Of a stretch of 27,738 nucleotides of DNA, positions 13,599 through 20,915 are shown piece after piece (position 1 is the stretch's first letter; each line of letters opens with the position of its first letter). The position numbers and the translations under genes were made by a program. Source of the DNA: Acidobacteriaceae bacterium (GTDB lineage Bacteria; Acidobacteriota; Terriglobia; Terriglobales; Acidobacteriaceae); contig PMBA01000387.1 of the NCBI GenBank assembly GCA_003152795.1, positions 1 through 27,738 on the forward strand, read 5' to 3'. Under the pieces are notes generated by a model. It was not told the DNA's origin. It searched no databases and was given only the letters and a program-made list of their open reading frames with translations.

Positions 13599-14717
13599 AT
13601 GAAAGCCGCTTCCGTCGCCGGCCTCCTCTTACTCGCGCTCCCGCTCGCGCTTTCCGGAACCCTCTCTGCCACCGATCCGGTCGCCATCAAAATCCGCGAT
13701 CTGACCAGCGTCGAAGGGGTGCGGGAAAATCCCCTCATCGGCTACGGCATGGTGGTTGGACTCACCCGTACCGGGGACAGCCAGCAGACCGTGTTCACCA
13801 CCCAGACCCTGGCCAACATCATGCAGCGCATGGGCGCGCAGATTCCGCCGCTCACGGCGCGCGTCGCCAATGTCGCGTCCGTGTTTGTTACCGCCAGCCT
13901 GCCCGCCTTCGCCCGGCCCGGCACCCAGGTCGATGTCACCGTCTCCTCCATCGGCGATGCCAAGAGCCTTGAAGGCGGCCTGCTCCTGCTCACTCCGCTC
14001 TATGGCGCCGATGGGCAGGTCTACGCCGCCGCCCAGGGGCCGGTCGCCGTCGGCGGCTATGCCGTCGGTGGCGCCGGCGCCAGCAAACAGCTGAATCATC
14101 CGACCGTCGGAAGAATTCCAGCGGGCGGCCGCGTGGAACGCAGTCTGGCTTTCGATTTCAACCGCCTGGCTCTGCTTTCCCTGCTCTTGCGCGAACCCGA
14201 TTTTTCCACCGCCGGCGACATCTCCACCGCCATCAATCGCGAATTCGGACACGCCGTCGCCAGCGCCCGCGACGGCGGACGCGTCGAAGTCGATCCCGCC
14301 GCAACCGGCCTGCAGAACCTGACCGCGCTGCTGGCGAGAATCGAGAATCTGACCGTGCCCGTGCAAAGACGCGCCCGGGTCGTGGTCAACGAACGCACTG
14401 GAACCATCGTGATGGGAAAAGACGTTCGTCTCGGGGCCGTGTCCATTCTGCATGGCGGGTTCTCGGTGCAGATCTCAACCGAGTATTCCGTTTCCCAGCC
14501 CGCCCCCCTCTCGTCTGGAAAAACCGAAGTCGTCGGCGACACGGAACTGAAGACCAAGGACAGCCCCGCAAAACGCCTCGAAATCGGCGAAGGCGCCAGC
14601 ATCGACCAACTGGTCAACGGATTGCAAAACATGGGTGCCACGGCGCGCGACGTGATCTCGATCCTGCAGGCGATTAAAGCCGCCGGCGCGCTTGATGCCG
14701 ACCTCGAGGTCATCTGA
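13599..14717 (+). CDS. flgI: Flagellar P-ring protein FlgI
   Basis: A 372-residue protein. ATG 13599 is preferred over an in-frame TTG at 13590 because AGGAG (13584-13588) lies 10 nt before the ATG but only 1 nt before the TTG. A Sec signal peptide covers about residues 1-24. The mature start VAIKIRDLTSVEGVRENPLIGYGMVVGL is diagnostic of FlgI, as are TLANIMQRMG, VANVASVFVTASLPAFARPG, VVVNERTGTIVMGKDVRLG, and the C-terminal LVNGLQNMGATARDVISILQAIKAAGAL. It forms the P ring in the periplasm around the rod, helped by FlgA. Confidence 0.97.
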   Translation: MKAASVAGLLLLALPLALSGTLSATDPVAIKIRDLTSVEGVRENPLIGYGMVVGLTRTGDSQQTVFTTQTLANIMQRMGAQIPPLTARVANVASVFVTASLPAFARPGTQVDVTVSSIGDAKSLEGGLLLLTPLYGADGQVYAAAQGPVAVGGYAVGGAGASKQLNHPTVGRIPAGGRVERSLAFDFNRLALLSLLLREPDFSTAGDISTAINREFGHAVASARDGGRVEVDPAATGLQNLTALLARIENLTVPVQRRARVVVNERTGTIVMGKDVRLGAVSILHGGFSVQISTEYSVSQPAPLSSGKTEVVGDTELKTKDSPAKRLEIGEGASIDQLVNGLQNMGATARDVISILQAIKAAGALDADLEVI

Positions 14718-14805
14718 TGCCAGTTGCCGCTCGCTGTTCCCGGCCGCCACAGGACCATTCGCATCATCAACGAACCACCAACTTACGCCCACGGGAGACA
14801 ATCTC

Positions 14806-15108
14806 ATGAACATCACGTTCGCTTCGCCTTCCATTCCGCCGCCCGCTGCCAAACCTCCCGACGCCAAAGCGGTCGTGAAAAATGAAAAGGCGGCGCGCGA
14901 CTTTGAAGCCCTGCTCCTTACACCCGTCCTCGATGCTTTGCAGAAGACCTTTGCCGGCTCCCAGGATTCGACAACCCCGGGCGCCAGCGACTATCGCCTC
15001 ATGAGCACCCAGGCCCTCGCCCAGTCGATCGCCGCCCGCGGCGGCATTGGCATCGCGCAACTCATCTTGCGCCATTTGCAGCCCCCAAAGGTATCGGGTG
15101 GCGGCTGA
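14806..15108 (+). CDS. flgJ: FlgJ-type rod-binding protein without muramidase domain
   Basis: A 100-residue protein. ATG 14806 is chosen because GGGAG lies 8 nt upstream; the open frame to 14692 overlaps flgI. The conserved rod-binding domain spans about residues 27-93: KNEKAARDFEALLLTPVLDALQKTF, then DYRLMSTQALAQSIAARGGIGIAQLILRHL. It corresponds only to the N-terminal half of enterobacterial FlgJ; the peptidoglycan-hydrolysing C-terminal domain is absent. That is usual outside Gammaproteobacteria, where a separate hydrolase opens the wall. It is the last gene before the flgM promoter. Confidence 0.87.
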   Translation: MNITFASPSIPPPAAKPPDAKAVVKNEKAARDFEALLLTPVLDALQKTFAGSQDSTTPGASDYRLMSTQALAQSIAARGGIGIAQLILRHLQPPKVSGGG

Positions 15109-15129
15109 ACCGGGGATTGATCCGGGCGC

Positions 15130-15156
15130 TAAAGTTTTCCGTGACTCTGCCGATCT
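15130..15156 (+). promoter_or_regulatory. FliA (sigma-28) promoter of flgM
   Basis: TAAAGTTT (15130-15137), an exact 11-bp spacer and GCCGATCT (15149-15156) match the enterobacterial sigma-28 consensus at all eight -35 positions and six of eight -10 positions. Transcription would begin near 15163, about 90 nt before flgM. A poorer second candidate, TTAAGATC then GCCGATGT (15199-15226), has a 12-bp spacer. Confidence 0.8.
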
Positions 15157-15252
15157 TAGAGTTGAGCCGCGACAGCCTGTAGCCGAGATGTCCGGACATT
15201 AAGATCCGCTAAGAATTAGCCGATGTAAGGCAGTAGAGGATGGGAGAAATTT

Positions 15253-15567
15253 ATGAGAGTCGATTTAACAACCTTTGGACTGGAGCCACCGGAAAAAAGT
15301 AAGACAGGCCGTGCCCAGCAAACCGAAGCGGCAGCAACCGGGGCGGCGGGCATCGGCGCAACCACCACTCCGGCCCTCGACCAGGCCAACTTTTCGTTTG
15401 ATCGGACCCGGGTACAGTCGCTCGCCGCCCAGGTTCTGGCGCAGCCGGAAATCCGCCTGGCCAAAGTACAACCGCTGCAACAGGCCATCGGCAATGGCGA
15501 ATATTCGGTTCCCCCCAGCCTGGTTGCCAATGCCATCGTCGGCGCCCTGGCCGGAGCTCAGGGCTAG
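15253..15567 (+). CDS. flgM: FlgM, anti-sigma-28 factor
   Basis: A 104-residue protein. The first 50 residues are low in complexity and probably disordered, as in other FlgM proteins. The C-terminal half carries the FliA-binding helices: RTRVQSLAAQVLAQPEIRLAKVQPLQQAIGNG followed by EYSVPPSLVANAIVGAL, the family pattern of R..KV..L...I..G.Y.....vA.ai. FlgM holds FliA inactive until it is exported through the finished hook-basal body. Lying behind a FliA promoter, it should limit its own regulator. It precedes flgN and flgK, the usual order. Confidence 0.88.
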   Translation: MRVDLTTFGLEPPEKSKTGRAQQTEAAATGAAGIGATTTPALDQANFSFDRTRVQSLAAQVLAQPEIRLAKVQPLQQAIGNGEYSVPPSLVANAIVGALAGAQG

Positions 15568-15626
15568 CGGAGTGCCCCGAAATGAAACACCCAGCGTCCA
15601 CTGCCGAGTGAACGGCGGAGCGATTT

Positions 15627-15827
15627 ATGGAGCCGTTGATCACCAACCGCATCGATCCCGCGCTGCTGCGTGTGCCCGAGAAGCGCGGCGATGAGCGCGA
15701 ACCGGTTCCCCGGCGCAAGCGTCCGTCCGTGCCTGGGAACCCGGTCGAACACCAGACAGAAGAAGAAGAACTCGAACAGCAGCCCGACTCCGACACTCCA
15801 AAACACGCCGTGGACGACCTGGCATGA
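15627..15827 (+). CDS. Small unknown protein in the flagellar cluster
   Basis: A 66-residue frame between flgM and flgN, starting at ATG 15627 with CGGAG 6 nt upstream. I do not recognise it. The first 18 residues (EPLITNRIDPALLRVPEK) could form a short helix. The middle is basic and proline-rich (PVPRRKRPSVPGNP). The end is strongly acidic and glutamine-rich (TEEEELEQQPDSD). It has no signal peptide or transmembrane segment and looks intrinsically disordered. Its place in the FliA-controlled stretch, 59 nt after flgM and in the same direction, suggests co-expression with the export chaperone and hook-associated proteins. Whether it is a real gene rests on the ribosome-binding site and position only. 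Confidence 0.5.
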   Translation: MEPLITNRIDPALLRVPEKRGDEREPVPRRKRPSVPGNPVEHQTEEEELEQQPDSDTPKHAVDDLA

Positions 15828-15936
15828 TTGTGATCGCAACTGGATCTCGCTTGAACTTGGAAACTCGGAAACCGCATAACCAGGACACGAAAACACCAGG
15901 AAACTAGCCAACGAAGAAACCAAGAGCGGTCCCGCT

Positions 15937-16398
15937 ATGAACGAATTCGATACCTCGCTTCCCGAACTCAGCCAGTTGATCGAGCGCCGGCTCGCCGTCG
16001 TACGTTGCCTGGCCGAGAGTCTGGAGTCAAGTACCCTTTCGCTGGCGCACAACGACGCCGAAGCGATCGCCCGCGGCGCCGCCCATCAGGCCGAGCTCTG
16101 CCGGCAATGGAACCGCCTTGAAAGCCAGCTTCGTCAAGACCCAGCTGGCCGCTGGGCGACCGCCCTGCCTGCTCCATCTGGCCTCTCCGCGGAAACAGCG
16201 CACTCCGCCCGGCTGCAAGCCGAGTGGGAGGCGCTCCAAGTCCGCATCCGTTATGTCACGCGAGTGCACTGGTCCCTCCTGCGCCACCTCCAGCGCAGCC
16301 TCGCCGTCCTCAATCGCGTGGTCGACAGTTGTGCCCCAACCTACACGCCCGTTCCCAACCGGCTCGGAACCGATGTCCGGCCACGGGCTGGAGAATAA
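15937..16398 (+). CDS. flgN: FlgN-type export chaperone for FlgK and FlgL
   Basis: A 153-residue helical protein with no signal peptide. Its pattern fits FlgN: an N-terminal helix (LSQLIERRLAVVRCLAESLES), a central region, a long helix ending LRHLQRSLAVLNRVVDS, and a terminal TYTPVPNRLG segment like the Y-x-P/G end of FlgN. FlgN proteins are poorly conserved, so context carries weight: the stop is 3 nt before the flgK start, and the substrates FlgK and FlgL are encoded immediately downstream. It should bind FlgK and FlgL in the cytoplasm and deliver them to the flagellar export gate. Confidence 0.72.
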   Translation: MNEFDTSLPELSQLIERRLAVVRCLAESLESSTLSLAHNDAEAIARGAAHQAELCRQWNRLESQLRQDPAGRWATALPAPSGLSAETAHSARLQAEWEALQVRIRYVTRVHWSLLRHLQRSLAVLNRVVDSCAPTYTPVPNRLGTDVRPRAGE

Positions 16399-16401
16399 AT
16401 T

Positions 16402-17781
16402 ATGTCCGGTTTGTTCGGTACGCTTTCGATCGCTCTCAGTTCGCTTACCGCCAGCCAGCAGGAACTGGCAACCACCTCCAACAACGTGGCCAACGCGAAC
16501 ACTCCAGGATTCTCCCGGCAGCGTCCCGTGGTTGTGACCGGCGATCCGATCGTCGAGGCATCGTTGAGCTTTGGCACCGGAGTCGTGCTTCAGAAAATCC
16601 AGAGCCTGCGCGACCCCATCCTCGAAATTCAACTGAACCAGGCAACCCAGCAGCAGAGCCAACTCGACACCGCGCTCCAGCAACTGCAACAGCTTCAAAC
16701 TCAGTTTGGCAGCGCCACCTCCGGCATCGGCGCCGACATCAGCAATTTCTTTAACAGCCTCCAGCAGCTCGCTCCCGACCCCTCAAATCTCGCCTTGCGG
16801 CAGAGCGTGCTCACCGCCGCCTCCAACCTGGCTGCAGATTTCAACACCACCGCCAACAGCCTCCAAACCCAGCGCGCCAATATTGACCTCAACGTGGTGC
16901 AGTCCGTCAGCGCCGTGAATACCCTGACGGCCCAGATCGCCAGCGTCAACCAGCAGATTGGCAATCTCAAGAACGCGGGCCAGGACCCCAGCACTCTGGT
17001 GGACACCCAGACTTCTCTCATCCGGCAACTGGCTGCCTTGGTGAACGTTTCCGTCGTGCCCACCGATCAGGGAATCTCGCTGACCACCGCGAATGGAACT
17101 ACGCTCGTATCCGGATCGCAGAGCTTTGCCCTCTCCACTCAACTCGGCAGCGATGGCGTGCAGCACGTCCTGGCCGGAACCAGCGACATCACCGGCTCGC
17201 TGGCCGGAGGAAGCCTGGCTGGCTTTATTCAGGTTCGCGACCAGGAAATTCCAAGCCTGGCCGGCAGCCTCGATCAACTGGCGGCAGGTCTCGCCACCAA
17301 CCTCAACACCGCCAACGCCCGCGGCATCGATCTCAATGGCAACGCTGGCGCCAATCTCTTCGCGCCTCCGCCCGCGGGCGGTGTGGGCGCTGCCGCCACC
17401 TTGACCATCGCCATCACCGACCCGGCCCTGATCGCCGCGAGTTCCGATGGTTCCACCGGAAGCAATGGAAATCTGGCGGCGCTCTCCGCCGTCGCAACCA
17501 CTCCCCTCGCCAATGGACAGACCCCAATCGATTCCTACTCCAGCATCGTGTTCAAGATCGGTAACGACACTTCCAACACTTCCGCTGACGCCAACTCATC
17601 CAACCTCATTCTCCAGCAACTTCAGGACCAGCGCGGCAGCATTTCCGGGGTTTCGCTCGACGAGGAAGCGGCCAACCTCATCCAGTATCAGAGCGCGTAT
17701 CAGGCCGCGGCCCGCGTCGTCTCCGCCGTCGACGCTCTGCTCTCCGATGCCGTTAATCTTGGCATCGGCTCGGCGGTGTAG
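16402..17781 (+). CDS. flgK: Hook-associated protein FlgK
   Basis: A 459-residue hook-filament junction protein. The N-terminus LFGTLSIALSSLTASQQELATTSNNVANANTPGFSRQR is the FlgK D0 helix with the rod/hook signature. This is followed by the coiled region (residues 75-200, rich in Gln and Leu) typical of HAP1, and a central beta-rich domain with variable repeats of Gly, Ser and Thr. The C-terminal helix SGVSLDEEAANLIQYQSAYQAAARVVSAVDALLSD is diagnostic. It is somewhat shorter than enterobacterial FlgK (about 550 residues), consistent with a reduced central domain. It starts 3 nt after flgN and precedes flgL by 36 nt. Confidence 0.95.
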   Translation: MSGLFGTLSIALSSLTASQQELATTSNNVANANTPGFSRQRPVVVTGDPIVEASLSFGTGVVLQKIQSLRDPILEIQLNQATQQQSQLDTALQQLQQLQTQFGSATSGIGADISNFFNSLQQLAPDPSNLALRQSVLTAASNLAADFNTTANSLQTQRANIDLNVVQSVSAVNTLTAQIASVNQQIGNLKNAGQDPSTLVDTQTSLIRQLAALVNVSVVPTDQGISLTTANGTTLVSGSQSFALSTQLGSDGVQHVLAGTSDITGSLAGGSLAGFIQVRDQEIPSLAGSLDQLAAGLATNLNTANARGIDLNGNAGANLFAPPPAGGVGAAATLTIAITDPALIAASSDGSTGSNGNLAALSAVATTPLANGQTPIDSYSSIVFKIGNDTSNTSADANSSNLILQQLQDQRGSISGVSLDEEAANLIQYQSAYQAAARVVSAVDALLSDAVNLGIGSAV

Positions 17782-17817
17782 CAAAACTCGTTCTTTTAAA
17801 TTCGGTGAGGTACATCC

Positions 17818-18705
17818 ATGCGCGTCAATCCGAACCCTCTGCCCGATCTCCTCGCGGCCCTCAATCAGACCAAGCTGCAAACGCAGCAGGCCACCATCGA
17901 GATCTCCACCGGCCGTAGCGTCAACCAGCCCTCCGACAATCCCACCGCCGCTGCCCTCCTCGTCGATAACAACGATCAGGCTACTTTCAACGCCGGATAT
18001 CTCCAGAGTCTTAGCGCCGTGCAGGGCCAGCTTTCCACCGCCGATTCCACCCTCAGTTCCGTCGTAACCGCTCTCCAACGCGCCATCAGCCTCGGCGTTG
18101 AGGGCGGCAACGGCACCCTCTCCGATAGCGATCGCGCCTCCATCGCCAACGAACTCCAGGGCATTCAGAGCCAGCTTGTGTCCCTCGGCAACACTTCCTA
18201 CCAGGGCCGCTTCATTTTCGGCGGCACCAGCACAGGAACGCCCCCCTACGTCGTCGACAACAACGCTCCTTCCGGCGTCTCCTATGCCGGTAACCCTGGA
18301 GTAAATCAGGTGTCGATCGGCAGTGGATACAAACTCGCCATCAACCTCCCCGGATCGCAACTGCTTTCCGCGGCCGGCAATGACGTTTTTCTTTCTGTCC
18401 ATAACCTCATCCAGGCCCTGCAAACCAATACCGGCATTCCCGACGCGGTCACCGCCGTAGGCGCCGCTTCCAGCTACATTTCGGCACAGCGCGTCTTCTA
18501 TGGCAACGCCTCGAACCAGGCACAGTCCCAGACCACCTACCTCAATACCGCCAAACTCCAAATTGCCCAGCAGGAGAATACCCTCGGCGGCGCGGACCTG
18601 GCGACTGCCGCCACCAATCTCACCCAAGCCGGCATCGACACCCAGGCCACGCTGGCCGCTATCAGCAAGCTCTCACAAAATAATCTGTTCGATTACCTGA
18701 AGTAG
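17818..18705 (+). CDS. flgL: Hook-associated protein FlgL
   Basis: A 295-residue flagellin-like junction protein (HAP3). Its N-terminal helix resembles flagellin: LAALNQTKLQTQQATIEISTGRSVNQPSDNPTAAALLV, followed by QSLSAVQGQLSTADSTLSSVVTALQRAISLGVEG. GNTSYQGRFIFGGT is the conserved turn before the variable domain. The C-terminal helix (AKLQIAQQENTLGGADLATAATNLTQAGIDTQATLAAISKLSQNNLFDYL) ends like flagellins. GAGGT lies upstream of ATG 17818. It is the last flagellar gene in the window; the flagellin gene itself is not here. Confidence 0.93.
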   Translation: MRVNPNPLPDLLAALNQTKLQTQQATIEISTGRSVNQPSDNPTAAALLVDNNDQATFNAGYLQSLSAVQGQLSTADSTLSSVVTALQRAISLGVEGGNGTLSDSDRASIANELQGIQSQLVSLGNTSYQGRFIFGGTSTGTPPYVVDNNAPSGVSYAGNPGVNQVSIGSGYKLAINLPGSQLLSAAGNDVFLSVHNLIQALQTNTGIPDAVTAVGAASSYISAQRVFYGNASNQAQSQTTYLNTAKLQIAQQENTLGGADLATAATNLTQAGIDTQATLAAISKLSQNNLFDYLK

Positions 18706-18717
18706 CATCCCTAATGA

Positions 18718-18745
18718 GTAATCAGTGCAGATGACTGCAAATTAC
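18718..18745 (+). repeat. Interrupted hairpin after flgL
   Basis: GTAAT and TGCAG pair with CTGCA and ATTAC around a 4-nt loop (ATGA), with bulges of 3 and 1 nt. It lies 12 nt after the flgL stop. No T-run follows, so terminator function is unproven. Confidence 0.35.
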
Positions 18746-18770
18746 AAATTACCGATTCAGCGTTCGGGTC

Positions 18771-18776
18771 TAGAAT
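18771..18776 (+). promoter_or_regulatory. Candidate -10 box of the YtxH-like gene
   Basis: TAGAAT lies 21 nt before the ATG at 18798, with GGAGG between them. I see no good -35 at the matching distance, so the assignment is tentative. Confidence 0.35.
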
Positions 18777-18797
18777 AGAGATGATCTGGAGGTCTTT

Positions 18798-19088
18798 ATG
18801 CGCATCGGAAAATACGAGAGTTCTGACGGTACCACTGGCACCGCAATCACTTTTCTGCTGATCGGGCTCGGCGTCGGCGCCGCGCTCGGCCTTCTGCTCG
18901 CTCCGAAAACCGGCCGCCAGTTGCGGAAGGACCTGCGCCGCTCCTATGATGACGCACTGGAGACCGCCTCCGACTGGACCGGCGAAGCGAAAGACCGTTT
19001 CGACGAGGTGGTGGAAAAAGGCGGCGACTTCGCCGACGAACTGCGGGCCAAGACCAAGCCGCTGAGCGATTTGCTCCGCCGGCCGTAA
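18798..19088 (+). CDS. YtxH-domain small membrane protein
   Basis: A 96-residue protein with CTGGAGG ahead of the ATG. A single glycine-rich transmembrane helix (about 16-36, ITFLLIGLGVGAALGLLLAP) is followed directly by KTGRQLRKDLR, the LLLAPKTGRxxR junction that defines YtxH (gas-vesicle-like) proteins. The remaining 50 residues form a charged amphipathic helix. Such proteins are small stress- or envelope-associated proteins of unknown mechanism. The gene stands alone between flgL and a convergent barrel gene, with no sign of a motility role. Confidence 0.85.
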   Translation: MRIGKYESSDGTTGTAITFLLIGLGVGAALGLLLAPKTGRQLRKDLRRSYDDALETASDWTGEAKDRFDEVVEKGGDFADELRAKTKPLSDLLRRP

Positions 19089-19166
19089 CTCGCAGCCGCT
19101 AGTCGTCGGGACTCGCCAGTCGTTGGCAAAGCCCCGCCATCCGCAAACCGCTGTATCGCTCCCGCC

Positions 19167-19940
19167 TTATGGCTCGGGTTGAGTTTCGTCCTCAAGCCTG
19201 CGCTTCTTTTTGTGCACGTTGCGGATGACAATGCCCACCGAGAACCGGAAGTTGTCCTGTTTCTTCTTGCCGAGAAGCGGGAAATTGGTGCCGGTCTGCA
19301 AATAGTCGCCCTTCAACCGCAAGGCGAAACGTGGATTGATCTTGTAGTCCAGCCCGCCCCCCGCCACCAGCGCCCGCCCAGTGCCGATTTCCGTGAAGGT
19401 TTCCCCCTGGGCGCTGGCCACGCCGCGCGTCCCCTGGTGCCCGAACAGAAGCTCCCCAAACGGCGTCCACCTTTCATACTTGCGCCGGAAAAACTGCGCG
19501 CCGAATAGTATGTTGTACTCTCGCGTCGTAGCGTTGAACGTCGAACCCGACACTGGACAGAAGGGCGTGCACGGCGGAAACGGCGCCTGCTCCCCCACCG
19601 GAATCTTTGACGTTCCAAAGTATTGCCCGCCCTCCACTACGATCCCCAGCCAGTGCGTCGCGTTCAGTCCAAGAGATGCGTCCCATCCCGGCAATCCTGC
19701 CCAGTGTCCCGCATTGAACAGACCCGCCTCGGCGTACGAACCACCGGCAAAAAGCTCGATCCGCGGAAACGGCGGCGCCGGCACAGCGGCGTCGGCGGCA
19801 GTCGGGATCGGGGTCGCGGTTGGCTCTTGCGCTGGAACTGGAGCCTGGGCCTGATCCGGAGTGGCCGTTGTAGTAGGGGCCTGTGCCCACGACATCACAC
19901 ACAGCACAGCCACTCCAGCCAATACTCCCAGGTATCTCAC
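19167..19940 (-). CDS. Outer-membrane beta-barrel protein
   Basis: A 257-residue exported protein. GTG 19940 is chosen because AAGGAGG lies 4 nt upstream; an ATG at 19973 lies before this site. A signal peptide (RYLGVLAGVAVLCVMSWAQA) is followed by a Pro/Ala/Thr-rich linker (residues 20-60). Then come alternating strands of an OmpA-like or opacity-type barrel: RIELFAGGSYAEAG, LGIVVEGGQYFGT, YNILFGAQFFRRK, WTPFGELLFGHQG, RALVAGGGLDYKIN, FALRLKGDYLQTG and FRFSVGIVIR. A disordered basic/acidic tail follows the last strand. Many Acidobacteriota outer-membrane proteins have this build. The ligand or function cannot be told. Confidence 0.8.
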   Translation of the reverse strand: MRYLGVLAGVAVLCVMSWAQAPTTTATPDQAQAPVPAQEPTATPIPTAADAAVPAPPFPRIELFAGGSYAEAGLFNAGHWAGLPGWDASLGLNATHWLGIVVEGGQYFGTSKIPVGEQAPFPPCTPFCPVSGSTFNATTREYNILFGAQFFRRKYERWTPFGELLFGHQGTRGVASAQGETFTEIGTGRALVAGGGLDYKINPRFALRLKGDYLQTGTNFPLLGKKKQDNFRFSVGIVIRNVHKKKRRLEDETQPEP

Positions 19941-20100
19941 GATTCCTCCTTGAATTGCAGCCGCCACTCCCACTTGGATGCGTCCGACAAACTATTGAGT
20001 ATACCGTGCCTGCCCGGTGGAGACCCGAGCCTCCCCGCCCGCCATGCTCCGGCAGGGACGAGCCCGGAAGCCGTCGTTCGATTATTTTTGTCTCTCGCTT

Positions 20101-20129
20101 CTGGCAACGTTCTGCCGGCTCGGTACAAT
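20101..20129 (+). promoter_or_regulatory. Candidate promoter of yceH
   Basis: CTGGCA (20101-20106), a 17-bp spacer and TACAAT (20124-20129) match the sigma-70 pattern at four and five positions. Initiation would be only about 4 nt before the ATG at 20141, giving an almost leaderless transcript. Confidence 0.45.
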
Positions 20130-20140
20130 GGATGAAATTC

Positions 20141-20797
20141 ATGGAAATCAAGCTGACCGAAACTGAAGTCCGTGTGCTCGGGGCGCTCATCGAGAAAGAC
20201 ATCACCACCCCGGAGTACTACCCGCTGTCGCTGAACGCTCTCGTCAACGCGTGCAACCAGAAGACAAATCGCGATCCGGTGCTGCACTTGGACGAAGACG
20301 CCGTGCGCGATGCGCTCGAAGGTCTCCAGCAGCAGCGCATGGCCGGACCCGCCCGCGGCGCGGACAGCCGCGTGACCAAGTTCGAACAGCGCTTGCAGGA
20401 GGTTTTTAATTTCACCCGCGCGGAGATTGCAGTGCTCTGCGTCCTGCTGCTGCGCGGTCCGCAGACGCCGGGCGAACTCCGCGGTCGTGCCGAGCGCTTG
20501 CATCGTTTCGAAGCGCTGGAGGACGTACAGTCGGCGCTGCAAAAGCTGATGCAGCGCGAACCGCCGCTGGCGAAAATACTGCCTCGACAGCCGGGAACGA
20601 AAGAATCCCGATATGCGCATCTCCTCGCCGGAGATGTAGTGGAAGCGGATGCTCCGCTGCACCCCGGCGCGATGGTTGAGCGCAATCCAGCGGAAGCGGA
20701 GCGTATCGCTCGACTGGAGGAAGAAGTCGCGGAACTGCGGCGGGAAGTCGGGGAAATGAAGGATCAGATGGAGAGGTTCAGGAAACAGTTTGAGTGA
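20141..20797 (+). CDS. YceH/DUF480 family protein
   Basis: A 218-residue protein of the YceH (DUF480) family, which consists of two winged-helix domains. Diagnostic segments are LTETEVRVLGALIEKDITTPEYYPLSLNALVNACNQKTNRDPV (residues 5-47), AEIAVLCVLLLRGPQTPGELRGRAERLHRF and the terminal coiled coil (EAERIARLEEEVAELRREVGEMKDQMERFRKQF). The fold suggests DNA binding, but the family role is not established. ATG 20141 gives the standard start; ATG 20132 (MKF first) is possible. No Shine-Dalgarno sequence is seen. A stem-loop with a T-rich tail lies 51 nt after its stop. Confidence 0.9.
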   Translation: MEIKLTETEVRVLGALIEKDITTPEYYPLSLNALVNACNQKTNRDPVLHLDEDAVRDALEGLQQQRMAGPARGADSRVTKFEQRLQEVFNFTRAEIAVLCVLLLRGPQTPGELRGRAERLHRFEALEDVQSALQKLMQREPPLAKILPRQPGTKESRYAHLLAGDVVEADAPLHPGAMVERNPAEAERIARLEEEVAELRREVGEMKDQMERFRKQFE

Positions 20798-20847
20798 AAG
20801 CCACCCCCGAGTGCGCCGAGAATCTCGCCAGGTTCCCCCCGTGCGAC

Positions 20848-20880
20848 CCACTGCCCCCGGTGGTTAAGTTTTTGGTTTTT
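20848..20880 (+). terminator. Rho-independent terminator after yceH
   Basis: CCACTG (20848-20853) pairs with CGGTGG (20858-20863) across a CCCC loop, with one G-U pair. It is followed by TTAAGTTTTTGGTTTTT. The stem is short but the T-rich tail is clear on the plus strand. Confidence 0.55.
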
Positions 20881-20915
20881 CGCGCGGCGCTGTGAGCGGC
20901 CATGCGGGTGAAAAC

